From NCBI RefSeq assembly GCF_017948485.1, contig NZ_JAFFSX010000012.1:62001-126000 (forward strand): a stretch of DNA of 64,000 nt. Direction: 5' to 3'. The notes beneath the pieces are model-generated. The model was not told where the DNA came from and searched no databases. It was given only the letters and a program-made list of their open reading frames with translations. This DNA comes from Streptomyces sp. GESEQ-35 (GTDB taxonomy: Bacteria; Actinomycetota; Actinomycetes; Streptomycetales; Streptomycetaceae). Below, in pieces: positions 18,343-26,190 of this stretch. Made by a program: the position numbers and the translations under genes. Position 1 is the stretch's first letter, and every line of letters begins with the position of its first letter.

Positions 18343-18510
18343 CGCATCCGGCAGTTCCGGAGTTCAACGGGTGAGGAAAACGGGTCAGTTGACCCACCTT
18401 AGTCACTCGGCGCATGTTCCACTGGAAAATGCCAGAACCCTCACCCGCCGCTCACACGGAGCGTAGTTTCGGCGTCACTCAGCCGAACGCCAGGCAGGAG
18501 GGGAGCCACG

Positions 18511-18903
18511 GTGCCCGGAATCGACGAGTGCTTACTGGAAGCCATGCGACTGCCCGGTGCCCGGGGCGCCGCCCTGGTCGACTGGACCAGCGGCCTGGCC
18601 CTGGGCACGGTCGGCGAGTCCCCCGGCGGCGACCCGGACACGACCGCCGCGGAGACGGCCGAGCTCGCCCGACTGGCCGCCGAACACCGGGCGTTCGCGC
18701 CGGGCGACGACGCCGATGAGGCGGATCTCCCGGTCGAGGACCTGATCATCAGCAACCGGGACAGCTATCACGTGCTGCGGTTCGTGTGGACGTCCTTCGA
18801 CAGCAGCGTGTTCCTGCATCTGTGGCTGGCCCGCGCGGAGGGCAACCTCGCGCTGGCCCGCATCCGGCTCGGCGAGATGGCCGGACGGCTGGTGCTGGGA
18901 TGA
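18511..18903 (+). CDS. roadblock/LC7-like protein with a TTA codon
   Basis: Encodes 130 residues from GTG at 18511 (GGAGGGGAG site). The N-terminal ARGAALVDWTSGLALGTVGES closely resembles the start of the roadblock protein at 20177-20551, and the C-terminal half (DSYHVLRFVW, SVFLHLWLARAEGNLALARI) fits the rest of the fold. Codon 8 (18532-18534) is TTA, the only in-frame TTA I found by eye in the window. Translation should therefore depend on the bldA tRNA, which lies 18 kb away. It is first in a four-gene set and its stop overlaps the next start (ATGA). Confidence 0.8.
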   Translation: MPGIDECLLEAMRLPGARGAALVDWTSGLALGTVGESPGGDPDTTAAETAELARLAAEHRAFAPGDDADEADLPVEDLIISNRDSYHVLRFVWTSFDSSVFLHLWLARAEGNLALARIRLGEMAGRLVLG

Positions 18904-19658
18904 CGACGGTCCGAACCTCCCCTGCCACGCCGCCGCCCCGTCTGCCGGTGCGGGACCGGGCGGGGGCCGGCCGGCGTGCGTGGGGCGGAGTGTCGCCGAT
19001 GCTCGGCCGCCTCGCAGACGAGCGCGCCACCGGCGTCCTCGTCCGCGAACGCGGCACGCTCCACCTCGCCGAGGGCCGCGTGGTGTACGCCGAGAGTCCG
19101 TCCTCCCCCGGCCTCGACGTGCTCCGCGCGGCCGGCGACGCCCTGGCCGAGGGCGCGCTGGAGATCTGCCACCTCGTCGCGCTGTACGACGCCGCGTACT
19201 TCGCCCTGTCCCCCAGCAGCGCACCCGGCCGCTTCCGCTACGAGGCCGAGCCCTCGCCCGGCTCCGGCCACCCGGTCCCGGTGGCCGCCGTGGAGCAGGA
19301 GACCCTGCGCCGCCGCGACCTCCTCGACGCCATCTGGCCCGATCCCACGACGGACGCCGATCCCCTCATCAGAGCCGATCCCGCCGATGCCCCACGGGTC
19401 ACACCCCGGCAGAGAGCGGTGCTGACCCGGGTGGACGGCACACGGACGGCGACGGACATCGCACGGGAGCTGGGCCGCCCGGCGTTCCACACGCTGGTGG
19501 ACGTACGCCGGTTGGCGGCGGCCGGGCTGGTGACCACGGCGCCGGCACTGGCGCGGGCATACGGCGACCGGGTCTCCGTGCCCGCCGAGCCGCTGCCGGC
19601 GCACGACCCCGACATCGCCTTGCTGAAGAGGGTCAGGGATGCGCTGGAGGCCCTTTGA
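18900..19658 (+). CDS. DUF4388/PATAN-like regulatory protein
   Basis: Encodes 252 residues from an ATG overlapping the previous stop. Residues ~30-110 (GRLADERATGVLVRERGTLHLAEGRVVYAE) look like the DUF4388/PATAN fold found in bacterial signalling proteins. Residues ~165-215 (TPRQRAVLTRVDGTRTATDIAREL, HTLVDVRRLAAAGLV) look like a winged-helix module. The two assignments are by pattern. It is translationally linked to a roadblock protein and precedes two more, so it probably joins the same regulatory complex. Confidence 0.7.
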   Translation: MTTVRTSPATPPPRLPVRDRAGAGRRAWGGVSPMLGRLADERATGVLVRERGTLHLAEGRVVYAESPSSPGLDVLRAAGDALAEGALEICHLVALYDAAYFALSPSSAPGRFRYEAEPSPGSGHPVPVAAVEQETLRRRDLLDAIWPDPTTDADPLIRADPADAPRVTPRQRAVLTRVDGTRTATDIARELGRPAFHTLVDVRRLAAAGLVTTAPALARAYGDRVSVPAEPLPAHDPDIALLKRVRDALEAL

Positions 19659-19677
19659 CCGACCGAGGAGAACCCTG

Positions 19678-20163
19678 ATGGCGGCCGACCCCGCAATAGT
19701 CGACGAACTCCACCGGCTCAGAGCCCGCGTCCCCCAGCTCACCGGCGCCCTCGCCGCCAGTGTCGACGGCCTCGTCATCGCCGCGGACACCCCCGGTTCC
19801 GAACCGGAGAGCGTCGCCGCCCTGACCGCCGCCGCGCTGGGCGTGGCCGTACGGATGACGGACGTCACCGGCCAGGGCGAGCTGCGCGAGCTGCTGGTGC
19901 GCGGCGTGCAGGGCTATGTGGCGACGTATGCGGCGGGCCGCACCGCCGTACTGACGCTGCTCGCCGAGGACGGCGTGAGCGTCGGCCGCCTCCACCTGGA
20001 GGGCCGTCGCTCGGCCACCCGTATCGGAGAGCTCGTCGACGCCCGGCCCCAGACCAAGACCCAGTCGCAGGCCAAGGCCCCGGCCAGAGCCCCCGCCAAG
20101 CCCCCCACGCGCACCAGAACCCCCCGCACCAACCGCAGCACACCCACCACCACCGAAAGTTGA
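19678..20163 (+). CDS. roadblock/LC7 domain protein with basic tail
   Basis: Encodes 161 residues; the ATG at 19678 is preceded by GAGGAG. Residues 1-115 form a roadblock/LC7 domain (ELHRLRARVPQLTGALAAS, DGLVIAADTP, VAALTAAALGVA, RTAVLTLLAEDG). Such domains regulate small GTPases of the MglA/conservon type. The tail after residue ~120 is rich in Lys, Arg, Pro and Thr, apparently disordered. No GTPase, sensor kinase or DUF742 gene is adjacent, unlike Streptomyces conservons. Confidence 0.85.
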   Translation: MAADPAIVDELHRLRARVPQLTGALAASVDGLVIAADTPGSEPESVAALTAAALGVAVRMTDVTGQGELRELLVRGVQGYVATYAAGRTAVLTLLAEDGVSVGRLHLEGRRSATRIGELVDARPQTKTQSQAKAPARAPAKPPTRTRTPRTNRSTPTTTES

Positions 20164-20176
20164 GAGGAACCCCGAC

Positions 20177-20551
20177 ATGGCCAACACCGAGACCGCGCTC
20201 AAAGAGGCCCTGACCTCCATCGAAGGCGCGACCGGAGTCGCGCTCGTCGACTACACCAGCGGCATGGCGCTCGGCACCCTGGGCGGCAGCAAGAACTTCG
20301 ACCTGGGCGTGGCCGCCGCCGGCAACACCGATGTCGTGCGGGCCAAGATGCGCACGATGGAACACCTCGGGCTCAAGGGCCAACTGGAGGACATCCTGAT
20401 CACGCTGACCGACCAGTACCACCTGATCCGGCTGCTCAGCGGCCGCAGCGGCAACGGACTCTTCCTCTACCTGGTCCTGGACATCAAGCGCTCCAACCTG
20501 GCGATGGCCCGCCACCAGCTGAAGAAGATCGAGCAGGACATCGAAGTATGA
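20177..20551 (+). CDS. roadblock/LC7-like protein
   Basis: Encodes 124 residues, starting 13 bp after the previous stop with a GAGAGGAA site. Sequence: TALKEALTSIEGATGVALVDYTSGMALGTLGG, then QLEDILITLTDQYHLIRLL and LFLYLVLDIKRSNLAMARH. This is an intact single-domain protein without a signal peptide. It is paralogous to the gene at 18511. It ends the four-gene set; a hairpin-bearing repeat 12 bp past the stop may terminate the transcript. Confidence 0.85.
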   Translation: MANTETALKEALTSIEGATGVALVDYTSGMALGTLGGSKNFDLGVAAAGNTDVVRAKMRTMEHLGLKGQLEDILITLTDQYHLIRLLSGRSGNGLFLYLVLDIKRSNLAMARHQLKKIEQDIEV

Positions 20552-20562
20552 GTCGTACGATT

Positions 20563-20632
20563 CCCCGCGCCCCTTAGGGGCGCGGGGCTGTATCAATATG
20601 CGGCTCCGCCGCGCGGGCGCGACCAGCCACGA
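20563..20632. repeat. dispersed repeat with GC-rich hairpin, copy 2
   Basis: A perfect 11-bp inverted repeat (CCCCGCGCCCC, loop TTA, 20563-20587) is followed by a segment ending GCGCGACCAGCCACGA near 20631. It is the longest of three family members here. It follows the roadblock set and may also act as its terminator. Confidence 0.65.
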
Positions 20633-20673
20633 TGGCGCCGCACCGGACCACGGCGCATCGCGGCAATTCCCGG

Positions 20674-21252
20674 TCAAGCCAGCGCAGCGCGACGCGCCCC
20701 ACCCGGGGCCGCGTCGCCCGCCGCGATGCCGGTGCTGCGGTAGGCCTTCACGGTCTTGCCGGCGGGACGGCCACCGTTCGCGGCGAGCCAGTCGACCCGC
20801 ACCCACAGCAGCGCTTCCCCGGCCCGCTCACGCCGTCCGAGCCACGCCGCCTTCAGCCACAGCCCGACCGCGCACCCGGCCGGCAACGCCCCGCCCGCGA
20901 CCGGCACGGCGAACGCGCTGCCCAGCGCGGCGAGGAAGGCGAGCAGCAGCCACCAGCGGTGTCCGCGGCGCCAGTTCCGTACCGTCACATCGCGGTCCTG
21001 GAGTACGTCGTGCTTGCCGGCGCGGGCCGCCGAGTGGGCGAGTGCGACGTACCGCTTGCGCCGGGCCCAGGCCACCACGGCCATCCCCACGATGAACAGC
21101 GCGGCCCCGGCGAGCACGCCGATCCGGCGTCCCGTCAGCCCCGGCACCAGCATCCCGATGCCCGCAGCGAACACACCCAGCCACCACATCGGCGCCGCTC
21201 CGGCCCGTACGACCACGGCCACCCGAGCCAGCCCCTGACCTCCCCGAGACAC
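20674..21252 (-). CDS. hypothetical membrane protein
   Basis: Encodes 192 residues from GTG at 21252, with GAGGAGG six bases upstream. At least three hydrophobic segments are visible: WWLGVFAAGIGMLVPGL, IGVLAGAALFIVGMAVVAW, and a WWLLLAFLAALGSAFAVPVA to PAGCAVGLWLKAAWL pair. A basic loop (KRYVALAHSAARAGKHDVLQDRD) separates the pairs. No family was recognised. It is downstream of the RpiR gene on the same strand with an 85 bp gap, so it could be read through from that operon. Confidence 0.7.
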   Translation of the reverse strand: MSRGGQGLARVAVVVRAGAAPMWWLGVFAAGIGMLVPGLTGRRIGVLAGAALFIVGMAVVAWARRKRYVALAHSAARAGKHDVLQDRDVTVRNWRRGHRWWLLLAFLAALGSAFAVPVAGGALPAGCAVGLWLKAAWLGRRERAGEALLWVRVDWLAANGGRPAGKTVKAYRSTGIAAGDAAPGGARRAALA

Positions 21253-21337
21253 GTCCCGCCTCCTCGTCGTGTCGGCACACAGTCCTTGTTGGAGCGGGAG
21301 GCTAGTGGCACAACGTGAGACGAATCTGAGAGGCGCG

Positions 21338-22198
21338 TCACTCGACGAAAAGCCCCTTCGCCGCCGCCTTCGCGTCGAACTCCTCCAGGCGTGCCTGCGC
21401 GTCCGGCAGGTCGTCGCACATCGCCTCCAGCAGCACCCGCCCGAGCAGCATCGGCGCGCAGGCCGTGTCGAAGGCGAGCCCCGTGCCGACGGCGGCGGGC
21501 AGCAGCAGGTCGGAGGCCTTGGCGACCGGCGCGAAGGCGGAGTCGGCGACCGTGACCACCGTCAGCCCGGCCTCCTTCGCATAGCCCAGGGTGTCCACGA
21601 CCTCGCGCGGATGCCGGGGCAGCGCGAAGCACAGCAGGGCCGTGGCCCCGGCCCGGACCGCCGCGTCGATCCGGTCGTGGATCATCGTGCCGCCCTCGTT
21701 GAGCAGCCGGACGTCCGGATGGACCTTGGCGGCGAAGTAGGCGAAGCCGTACGCCTGGGAGGCCGCGGCCCGCAGCCCGAGCACCGGAAGCGGCCGGGAC
21801 GCGGCCAGCAGCCTGCCCGCCCTCGCGACCGGCCGCGGATCGGCGAGCAGCTCCGCCAGATGCCGCAGGTTCTCGATCTCGGCCGCGACGGCCTGCTGGT
21901 ACTCGTTGTACGACGCCGAGGCCGCCGACTGTTCGGTGGGCGCGACCTCGCGCAGGTGCTTGCGCAGTGCGGGGTAGCCGTCGAAGCCGAGGGCGACCGC
22001 GAACCGGGTCACCGACGGCTGGCTGACCCCGGCCAGCTCGGCCAGCTCCACGCTGGACAGGAACGGCACGTCGGCGGCGCTCCGCACCATGCTGTGCGCG
22101 ATGCGCCGCTGGGTCGGCGTCAGCCGGTGCCCCTCGAAGAGCGCCTGAAGCCGTGCGGCCGGGCTGTCGGTCACACCCGTACTCCTGTCCGAGCTCAT
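21338..22198 (-). CDS. MurR/RpiR-family regulator with SIS domain
   Basis: Encodes 286 residues; its ATG overlaps the stop of the lyase gene (ATGA), so the two are translationally coupled. The N-terminal HTH_6 domain (residues ~10-85; LTPTQRRIAHSMV, LAELAGVSQPSVTRFAVALGF) is followed by a SIS domain (about 120-255; LLAASRPLPVLGLRAAASQAYGFAYFA). RpiR regulators usually sense phosphosugars or related ligands. Here the linked lyase and the divergent importer are the likely targets, making it a local ligand-responsive switch for the module. Confidence 0.9.
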   Translation of the reverse strand: MSSDRSTGVTDSPAARLQALFEGHRLTPTQRRIAHSMVRSAADVPFLSSVELAELAGVSQPSVTRFAVALGFDGYPALRKHLREVAPTEQSAASASYNEYQQAVAAEIENLRHLAELLADPRPVARAGRLLAASRPLPVLGLRAAASQAYGFAYFAAKVHPDVRLLNEGGTMIHDRIDAAVRAGATALLCFALPRHPREVVDTLGYAKEAGLTVVTVADSAFAPVAKASDLLLPAAVGTGLAFDTACAPMLLGRVLLEAMCDDLPDAQARLEEFDAKAAAKGLFVE

Positions 22199-23703
22199 GA
22201 CTCGCTCCCCCTCCAGATGTCCGTGAACCGGTCCAACAGTGTGGCCGCGGCCGTCACGTCGTCCGTGAGCGGCCGGTCGGCCAGGTCGTCGTCGAGCACC
22301 GACTCGGCCAGCTCCAGCGCCCTGCCGACCGGCAGCTCAGGGTCGGGCCTGAGGCCGCGCAGGCGCAACGCCCGTACGGCGGCGACGAGTTCGCAGCCGA
22401 CGACGAGACGGTACGCGCCGCACGCGCGCAGTGTCTGCCGGGCGGCGAGCGAAGCGAAACTGGCCTGCTCCTCGACGCCCCGGGAGAGTACAGCGTGGCC
22501 GAGCGACGCGGGCGCGGAGAAGGCCCGCAGGTCACCGAGGGCGGCCGCGGCGGCGTACTCGAGGATCATCAGGCCGGAGGAGGCGGGTTCGTTGTCGGCG
22601 AGGAAGGGCTTGAGGCGGGTGTAGGCGGGCTCGTTGAGGGTGGACAGGCGGGAGGTGGACAACCTCGCCACCTGGGTGAGCGCGAGCCTGAAGTGGTCCA
22701 GGGACAGGGCGAGTTGGGCCTGGTAGAAGCCGCCGTGGTGGTAGGCGGTCATGTCCTCGGCGGAGATCAGCGGGTTCTCGGCGGCGGCGTTGATCTCGAC
22801 GTTCAGCACCTCCTCCAGGGCGTCCGCCGCGTCCTGCGCGGGCCCGTGGATCTGGGGCAGACAGCGGAAGCCGTACGGGTCCTGGATCCGCCCGAGGGGA
22901 GGCGTGGGCCGGTCCGCCGCACCGAGCAACTCCCGCATCCGGCGGGCGACTTCGGCGGAACCCCGGTGCGGGCGGGCGGCGTGCACGGGGGCGGCGTACG
23001 CCTCGTACGAACCGTCGACGGCGAGCAGCGACAGCGCGCCGACGACCTGGGTGGCGCCGATCAGCCCGCGCAGTTCGTGCAGGGCGAGGGCGGCCTGGCC
23101 GAAAGTGAGGGCGTTGCTGCTGATGAGCGCGAGGGCGTCGTTGTTGTCGAGCGGCTGGGGTTCGGGCGCCCCCGAGCCGCGCCAGGGGTGCTCGCCCGCC
23201 AGCGCGAGCCCGGCCTGCGCGAGGGCGGCGAGGTCACCGGTGCCGACCGAGCCGAACTCGTTCACGACCGGATACGCACCGCTCTCCAACGCCTCGCACA
23301 GGGCCGTGACGACGGTGGGGCGCAGGCCCGAGCCGCCGGCCAGCAGCTGATTGGCGCGGACGGCGAGCATGGCGCGGACCTGCCGGGCCGGGAGCTCGTC
23401 GCCGATGCCGCCGGCGTGGCTGCGCAGCAGGCGGAGGCCGTGTCCGGCGGCGGCCTCGGTGGGGATGTCCTCGTTCCGGTTGGCGCCGACGCCGGTGGAC
23501 CGGCCGTAGACGCGTCCGGTCGCGGCGATCCGGCGGGCGGCGTCCCAGGACTCCTCGGCGCGTTTCATGGCGTCGGTCCCGGGGACCGGCCGCGCGGCAC
23601 CGTCGGCGAGGCGCACGACGTCCGCGACGCCGAGCCCCACACCGTCGAGGACGACCAGGCCGGTATGCACAGCGTCCTGCGTGTCCACGATCCGAGACGA
23701 CAT
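22195..23703 (-). CDS. HAL/PAL-family lyase homologue lacking the MIO tripeptide
   Basis: Encodes 502 residues (ATG at 23703, GAGGGGAG site). The aromatic ammonia-lyase fold covers the whole length. Residues matching the HAL active site are present: Tyr66 (VYGRSTGVG), His96 (LLRSHAGG), Gln274/Tyr277/Arg280 (IQDPYGFRCLPQIHG), Phe326 and Glu411/412. The cofactor loop, normally GSVGASGDLAPL, reads GSVGTGDLAAL (151-161). It is one residue shorter and has no Ser in the Ala-Ser-Gly triad, so the usual MIO electrophile cannot form. The loop equivalent to HAL Asn195 reads LISS. A cofactor-free elimination, as reported for ergothionase-type trimethylamine lyases, is one possibility. The gene is coupled to rpiR and divergent from the importer. 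It should not be called HutH on present evidence. Confidence 0.85.
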   Translation of the reverse strand: MSSRIVDTQDAVHTGLVVLDGVGLGVADVVRLADGAARPVPGTDAMKRAEESWDAARRIAATGRVYGRSTGVGANRNEDIPTEAAAGHGLRLLRSHAGGIGDELPARQVRAMLAVRANQLLAGGSGLRPTVVTALCEALESGAYPVVNEFGSVGTGDLAALAQAGLALAGEHPWRGSGAPEPQPLDNNDALALISSNALTFGQAALALHELRGLIGATQVVGALSLLAVDGSYEAYAAPVHAARPHRGSAEVARRMRELLGAADRPTPPLGRIQDPYGFRCLPQIHGPAQDAADALEEVLNVEINAAAENPLISAEDMTAYHHGGFYQAQLALSLDHFRLALTQVARLSTSRLSTLNEPAYTRLKPFLADNEPASSGLMILEYAAAAALGDLRAFSAPASLGHAVLSRGVEEQASFASLAARQTLRACGAYRLVVGCELVAAVRALRLRGLRPDPELPVGRALELAESVLDDDLADRPLTDDVTAAATLLDRFTDIWRGSES

Positions 23704-23844
23704 AAAGCCCAAACTCCCCTCAATCCAGACATTCGATCTTGCCTGCCGGTCATCCGTTACCTCGGATTAACCCCGGAGCATTGACAACCTATTCAGACAC
23801 AAAGAACTCTGCATGACGTTATACAGCCGGGCAAGGGACACATC

Positions 23845-24879
23845 ATGATCCAGTTCGACGCGGTCCACAAGCGCTTCCCGAACGGCACGACAGCAGTCAA
23901 CGACCTCTCCCTGGAGATGCCGGAAGGCGGCGTGACCGTGCTGGTCGGATCCTCCGGTTGCGGAAAGACAACCACGCTCAGGATGATCAACCGAATGGTC
24001 GAGCCGACCTCCGGCACCATCCGGGTCGGCGGCCAGGACGTCACCCGGCAGGACGCGGCCGAACTGCGCCGCTCCATCGGGTACGTCATCCAGCAGTCCG
24101 GACTCTTTCCGCACCGTACGGTGCTCGACAACATCGCCACCGTGCCGATCCTGCTCGGCTGGAGCCGCCGGAAGGCGCGCTCCCGCGCGGCCGGGCTCCT
24201 CGAGACCGTGGGCCTCGCCGCCGACACCGGCAAGCGGTACCCGCACCAGCTCTCCGGCGGCCAGCAGCAGCGCGTCGGCGTGGCCCGCGCGCTCGCCGCC
24301 GACCCGCCCGTCCTGCTCATGGACGAGCCGTTCGGCGCGGTCGACCCGGTGGTCCGCACCCAGCTCCAGGACGAACTGCTGCGGCTCCAGAAGGAGTTGA
24401 GCAAGACCATCGTCTTCGTCACCCACGACGTGGACGAGGCCGTACGCCTCGGCGACCAGATCGCGATCTTCCGCACCGGCGGCCACCTGGTCCAGTGCGC
24501 GAACCCCGCCGAGCTGCTGGCCCGCCCCGCCGACGACTTCGTGTCCGACTTCCTCGGCGCCGAGCGCGGTCTGAAGCTGCTCTCGCTGAAGACCCTCGCG
24601 GAGGTCCCGCAGGGCCCGGCGCCGGAGGGCGGCACCTGGACGCTCGTGCTCGACGACGCGCGCAAGCCCCTCCACTGGACCTCCGAGGACGCCCAGATCC
24701 CCGTACGACCGCTGGGGGACAGCGACTCCCTGCTGTCCGCGCTCAACGAGTCCGTCGCCTCACCCACCGGTCTGATAGCCCGAGTCGACGCCGAGGGCGT
24801 CCTCACCGGCGTCTCGTCCCGCGACGACATCCACGAGCACGCGGGCAACGCGCACACCGAAGCGCGAGTGGCCGCATGA
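23845..24879 (+). CDS. betaine/osmolyte-type ABC transporter ATPase
   Basis: Encodes 344 residues from ATG at 23845 (AAGGGA site). Walker A GSSGCGKTT (about residues 35-43), Q loop YVIQQSGLFPH, signature LSGGQQQRVGVARAL and Walker B VLLMDEPFGAVD place it in the OpuCA/ProV group. The C-terminal ~90 residues resemble a degenerate CBS-like module (LLSALNESVASPTGLIARVDAEGVL). It energises uptake by the two permeases that follow. The stop overlaps the next start (ATGA). It is divergent from the MIO-less lyase over 141 bp, which must contain both promoters. Confidence 0.93.
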   Translation: MIQFDAVHKRFPNGTTAVNDLSLEMPEGGVTVLVGSSGCGKTTTLRMINRMVEPTSGTIRVGGQDVTRQDAAELRRSIGYVIQQSGLFPHRTVLDNIATVPILLGWSRRKARSRAAGLLETVGLAADTGKRYPHQLSGGQQQRVGVARALAADPPVLLMDEPFGAVDPVVRTQLQDELLRLQKELSKTIVFVTHDVDEAVRLGDQIAIFRTGGHLVQCANPAELLARPADDFVSDFLGAERGLKLLSLKTLAEVPQGPAPEGGTWTLVLDDARKPLHWTSEDAQIPVRPLGDSDSLLSALNESVASPTGLIARVDAEGVLTGVSSRDDIHEHAGNAHTEARVAA

Positions 24880-25517
24880 CCGTCGACTGGTCGTGGATAG
24901 CCGACCACACCGACGACCTGACCACCCTGACGGTCTCCCACCTCCAGGCGGCCCTGAGCGCGGTCTTCTTCGGCCTGCTGATCTCGCTCCCCCTCGCCGT
25001 CGTGGCCCACCGGATCCGCCCCCTGCGCGGCTTCCTGCTCGGCCTCTCGAACGTCCTGTTCACGATCCCGTCGATCGCGATCTTCGTCCTGCTGCTCCCG
25101 GTCAGCGGTCTGACTCGCACCACGACCGTCATCGGCCTGACCGTCTACACCCTGGTCGTCCTCCTCCGGAACACGGTCGAGGGCCTGGACTCGGTCCCGG
25201 CGAAGACGAAGGAAGCGGCCAAGGCGATGGGCACCCGTCCCTTCCGAACCCTCCTCACGGTCGAACTCCCCCTCGCCCTCCCCGTGATCATGGCGGGCGT
25301 ACGGATCGCGACCGTCATGTCGATCTCCCTGGTCTCCGTCGCGACCTACATCGGCGACGGCGGCCTCGGCCAGCTGTTCACGGACGGCTTCCAGCGCAAC
25401 TTCCCGACCCCGGTGATCGCAGGAGTGGTCCTCACGCTGCTGCTCGCCGTGGTGGCGGACGCGCTGCTGGTCGCCGTCCAGTACGCCCTGACCCCGTGGA
25501 AGAGGCGGCGAGCCTGA
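24876..25517 (+). CDS. betaine-type ABC transporter permease 1
   Basis: Encodes 213 residues with about six membrane segments. The binding-protein-dependent permease EAA loop reads KEAAKAMGTRPFRTLLTVELPLALPVIMAG. The start overlaps the ATPase stop and its own stop overlaps the next permease start (TGATG), so it is tightly coupled. It resembles OpuCB/ProW-type transmembrane subunits, whose substrates are quaternary amines such as glycine betaine, choline, carnitine or ergothioneine. Confidence 0.92.
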   Translation: MTVDWSWIADHTDDLTTLTVSHLQAALSAVFFGLLISLPLAVVAHRIRPLRGFLLGLSNVLFTIPSIAIFVLLLPVSGLTRTTTVIGLTVYTLVVLLRNTVEGLDSVPAKTKEAAKAMGTRPFRTLLTVELPLALPVIMAGVRIATVMSISLVSVATYIGDGGLGQLFTDGFQRNFPTPVIAGVVLTLLLAVVADALLVAVQYALTPWKRRRA

Positions 25518-26179
25518 TGTACGAACTCTTCAAGAACCTCGGCAGCTGGCTGGTCAGCGGCGAGCAGTGGGCCGGCCCGGACGGCATCGGGCACCGCCTC
25601 GCCGAGCACCTCCAGTACTCGCTGATCGCCACGCTCGTAGCGGCCGCGATCGGCCTCCCGCTCGGCCTGCTGATCGGGCACACCGGCAAGGGCGCGTTCG
25701 TCGCGATCAACCTCGCGTCCTTCGGCCGCGCACTGCCGACCGTCGGCCTGGTCGTGCTGGTCTTCCTCTCCAGCGGCCTGTCCATGACGCCGGTGTACGT
25801 CGCCCTGGTCGCCCTCGCGGTCCCGGCGATCGTCACCAACACCTACGCCGGCATGACGGCCGTCGACCCGGACGTGAAGGACGCGGCGCGCGGCCAGGGC
25901 ATGCGCGGCCACCAGGTCCTCCTCCAGGTGGAACTCCCGCTCGCCCTCCCCCTGATCATGACGGGCCTGCGCCTGGCGCTGATCCAGGTCGTCGCCACGG
26001 CCACCATCGCCGCCTACGTCTCCTTCGGCGGCCTGGGCCGCTACGTCTTCGACGGCCTCGCCCAGCGCGACCTCGTGCAGGTGATGGGCGGCGCGGTCCT
26101 CGTCGCCGTGGTCGCCATCGCCCTCGACCTCGCGCTCTCCGGCCTCCAGCGCTTCCTCTTCCGCCACCGCACCGCCTAG
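25517..26179 (+). CDS. betaine-type ABC transporter permease 2
   Basis: Encodes 220 residues. Six hydrophobic segments are visible (HLQYSLIATLVAAAIGLPLGLLIG; FGRALPTVGLVVLVFL; and others). The EAA-type loop reads VKDAARGQGMRGHQVLLQVELPLALPLIMTG. It is a paralogue of the preceding permease and they probably form a heterodimeric channel. It is coupled upstream (TGATG) and lies 11 bp before the binding-protein gene. Confidence 0.92.
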   Translation: MYELFKNLGSWLVSGEQWAGPDGIGHRLAEHLQYSLIATLVAAAIGLPLGLLIGHTGKGAFVAINLASFGRALPTVGLVVLVFLSSGLSMTPVYVALVALAVPAIVTNTYAGMTAVDPDVKDAARGQGMRGHQVLLQVELPLALPLIMTGLRLALIQVVATATIAAYVSFGGLGRYVFDGLAQRDLVQVMGGAVLVAVVAIALDLALSGLQRFLFRHRTA

Positions 26180-26190
26180 GGAACCCGCAA

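Noticed and set aside
22195..23703. Calling this gene hutH to complete the hut pathway
   Set aside because: The Ala-Ser-Gly triad needed for MIO is absent, and the gene is coupled to an RpiR regulator and importer rather than to the hut operon.
23781..23786. TTGACA as a firm importer promoter
   Set aside because: No acceptable -10 hexamer was found at 16-19 bp, so it was not listed as a promoter feature.
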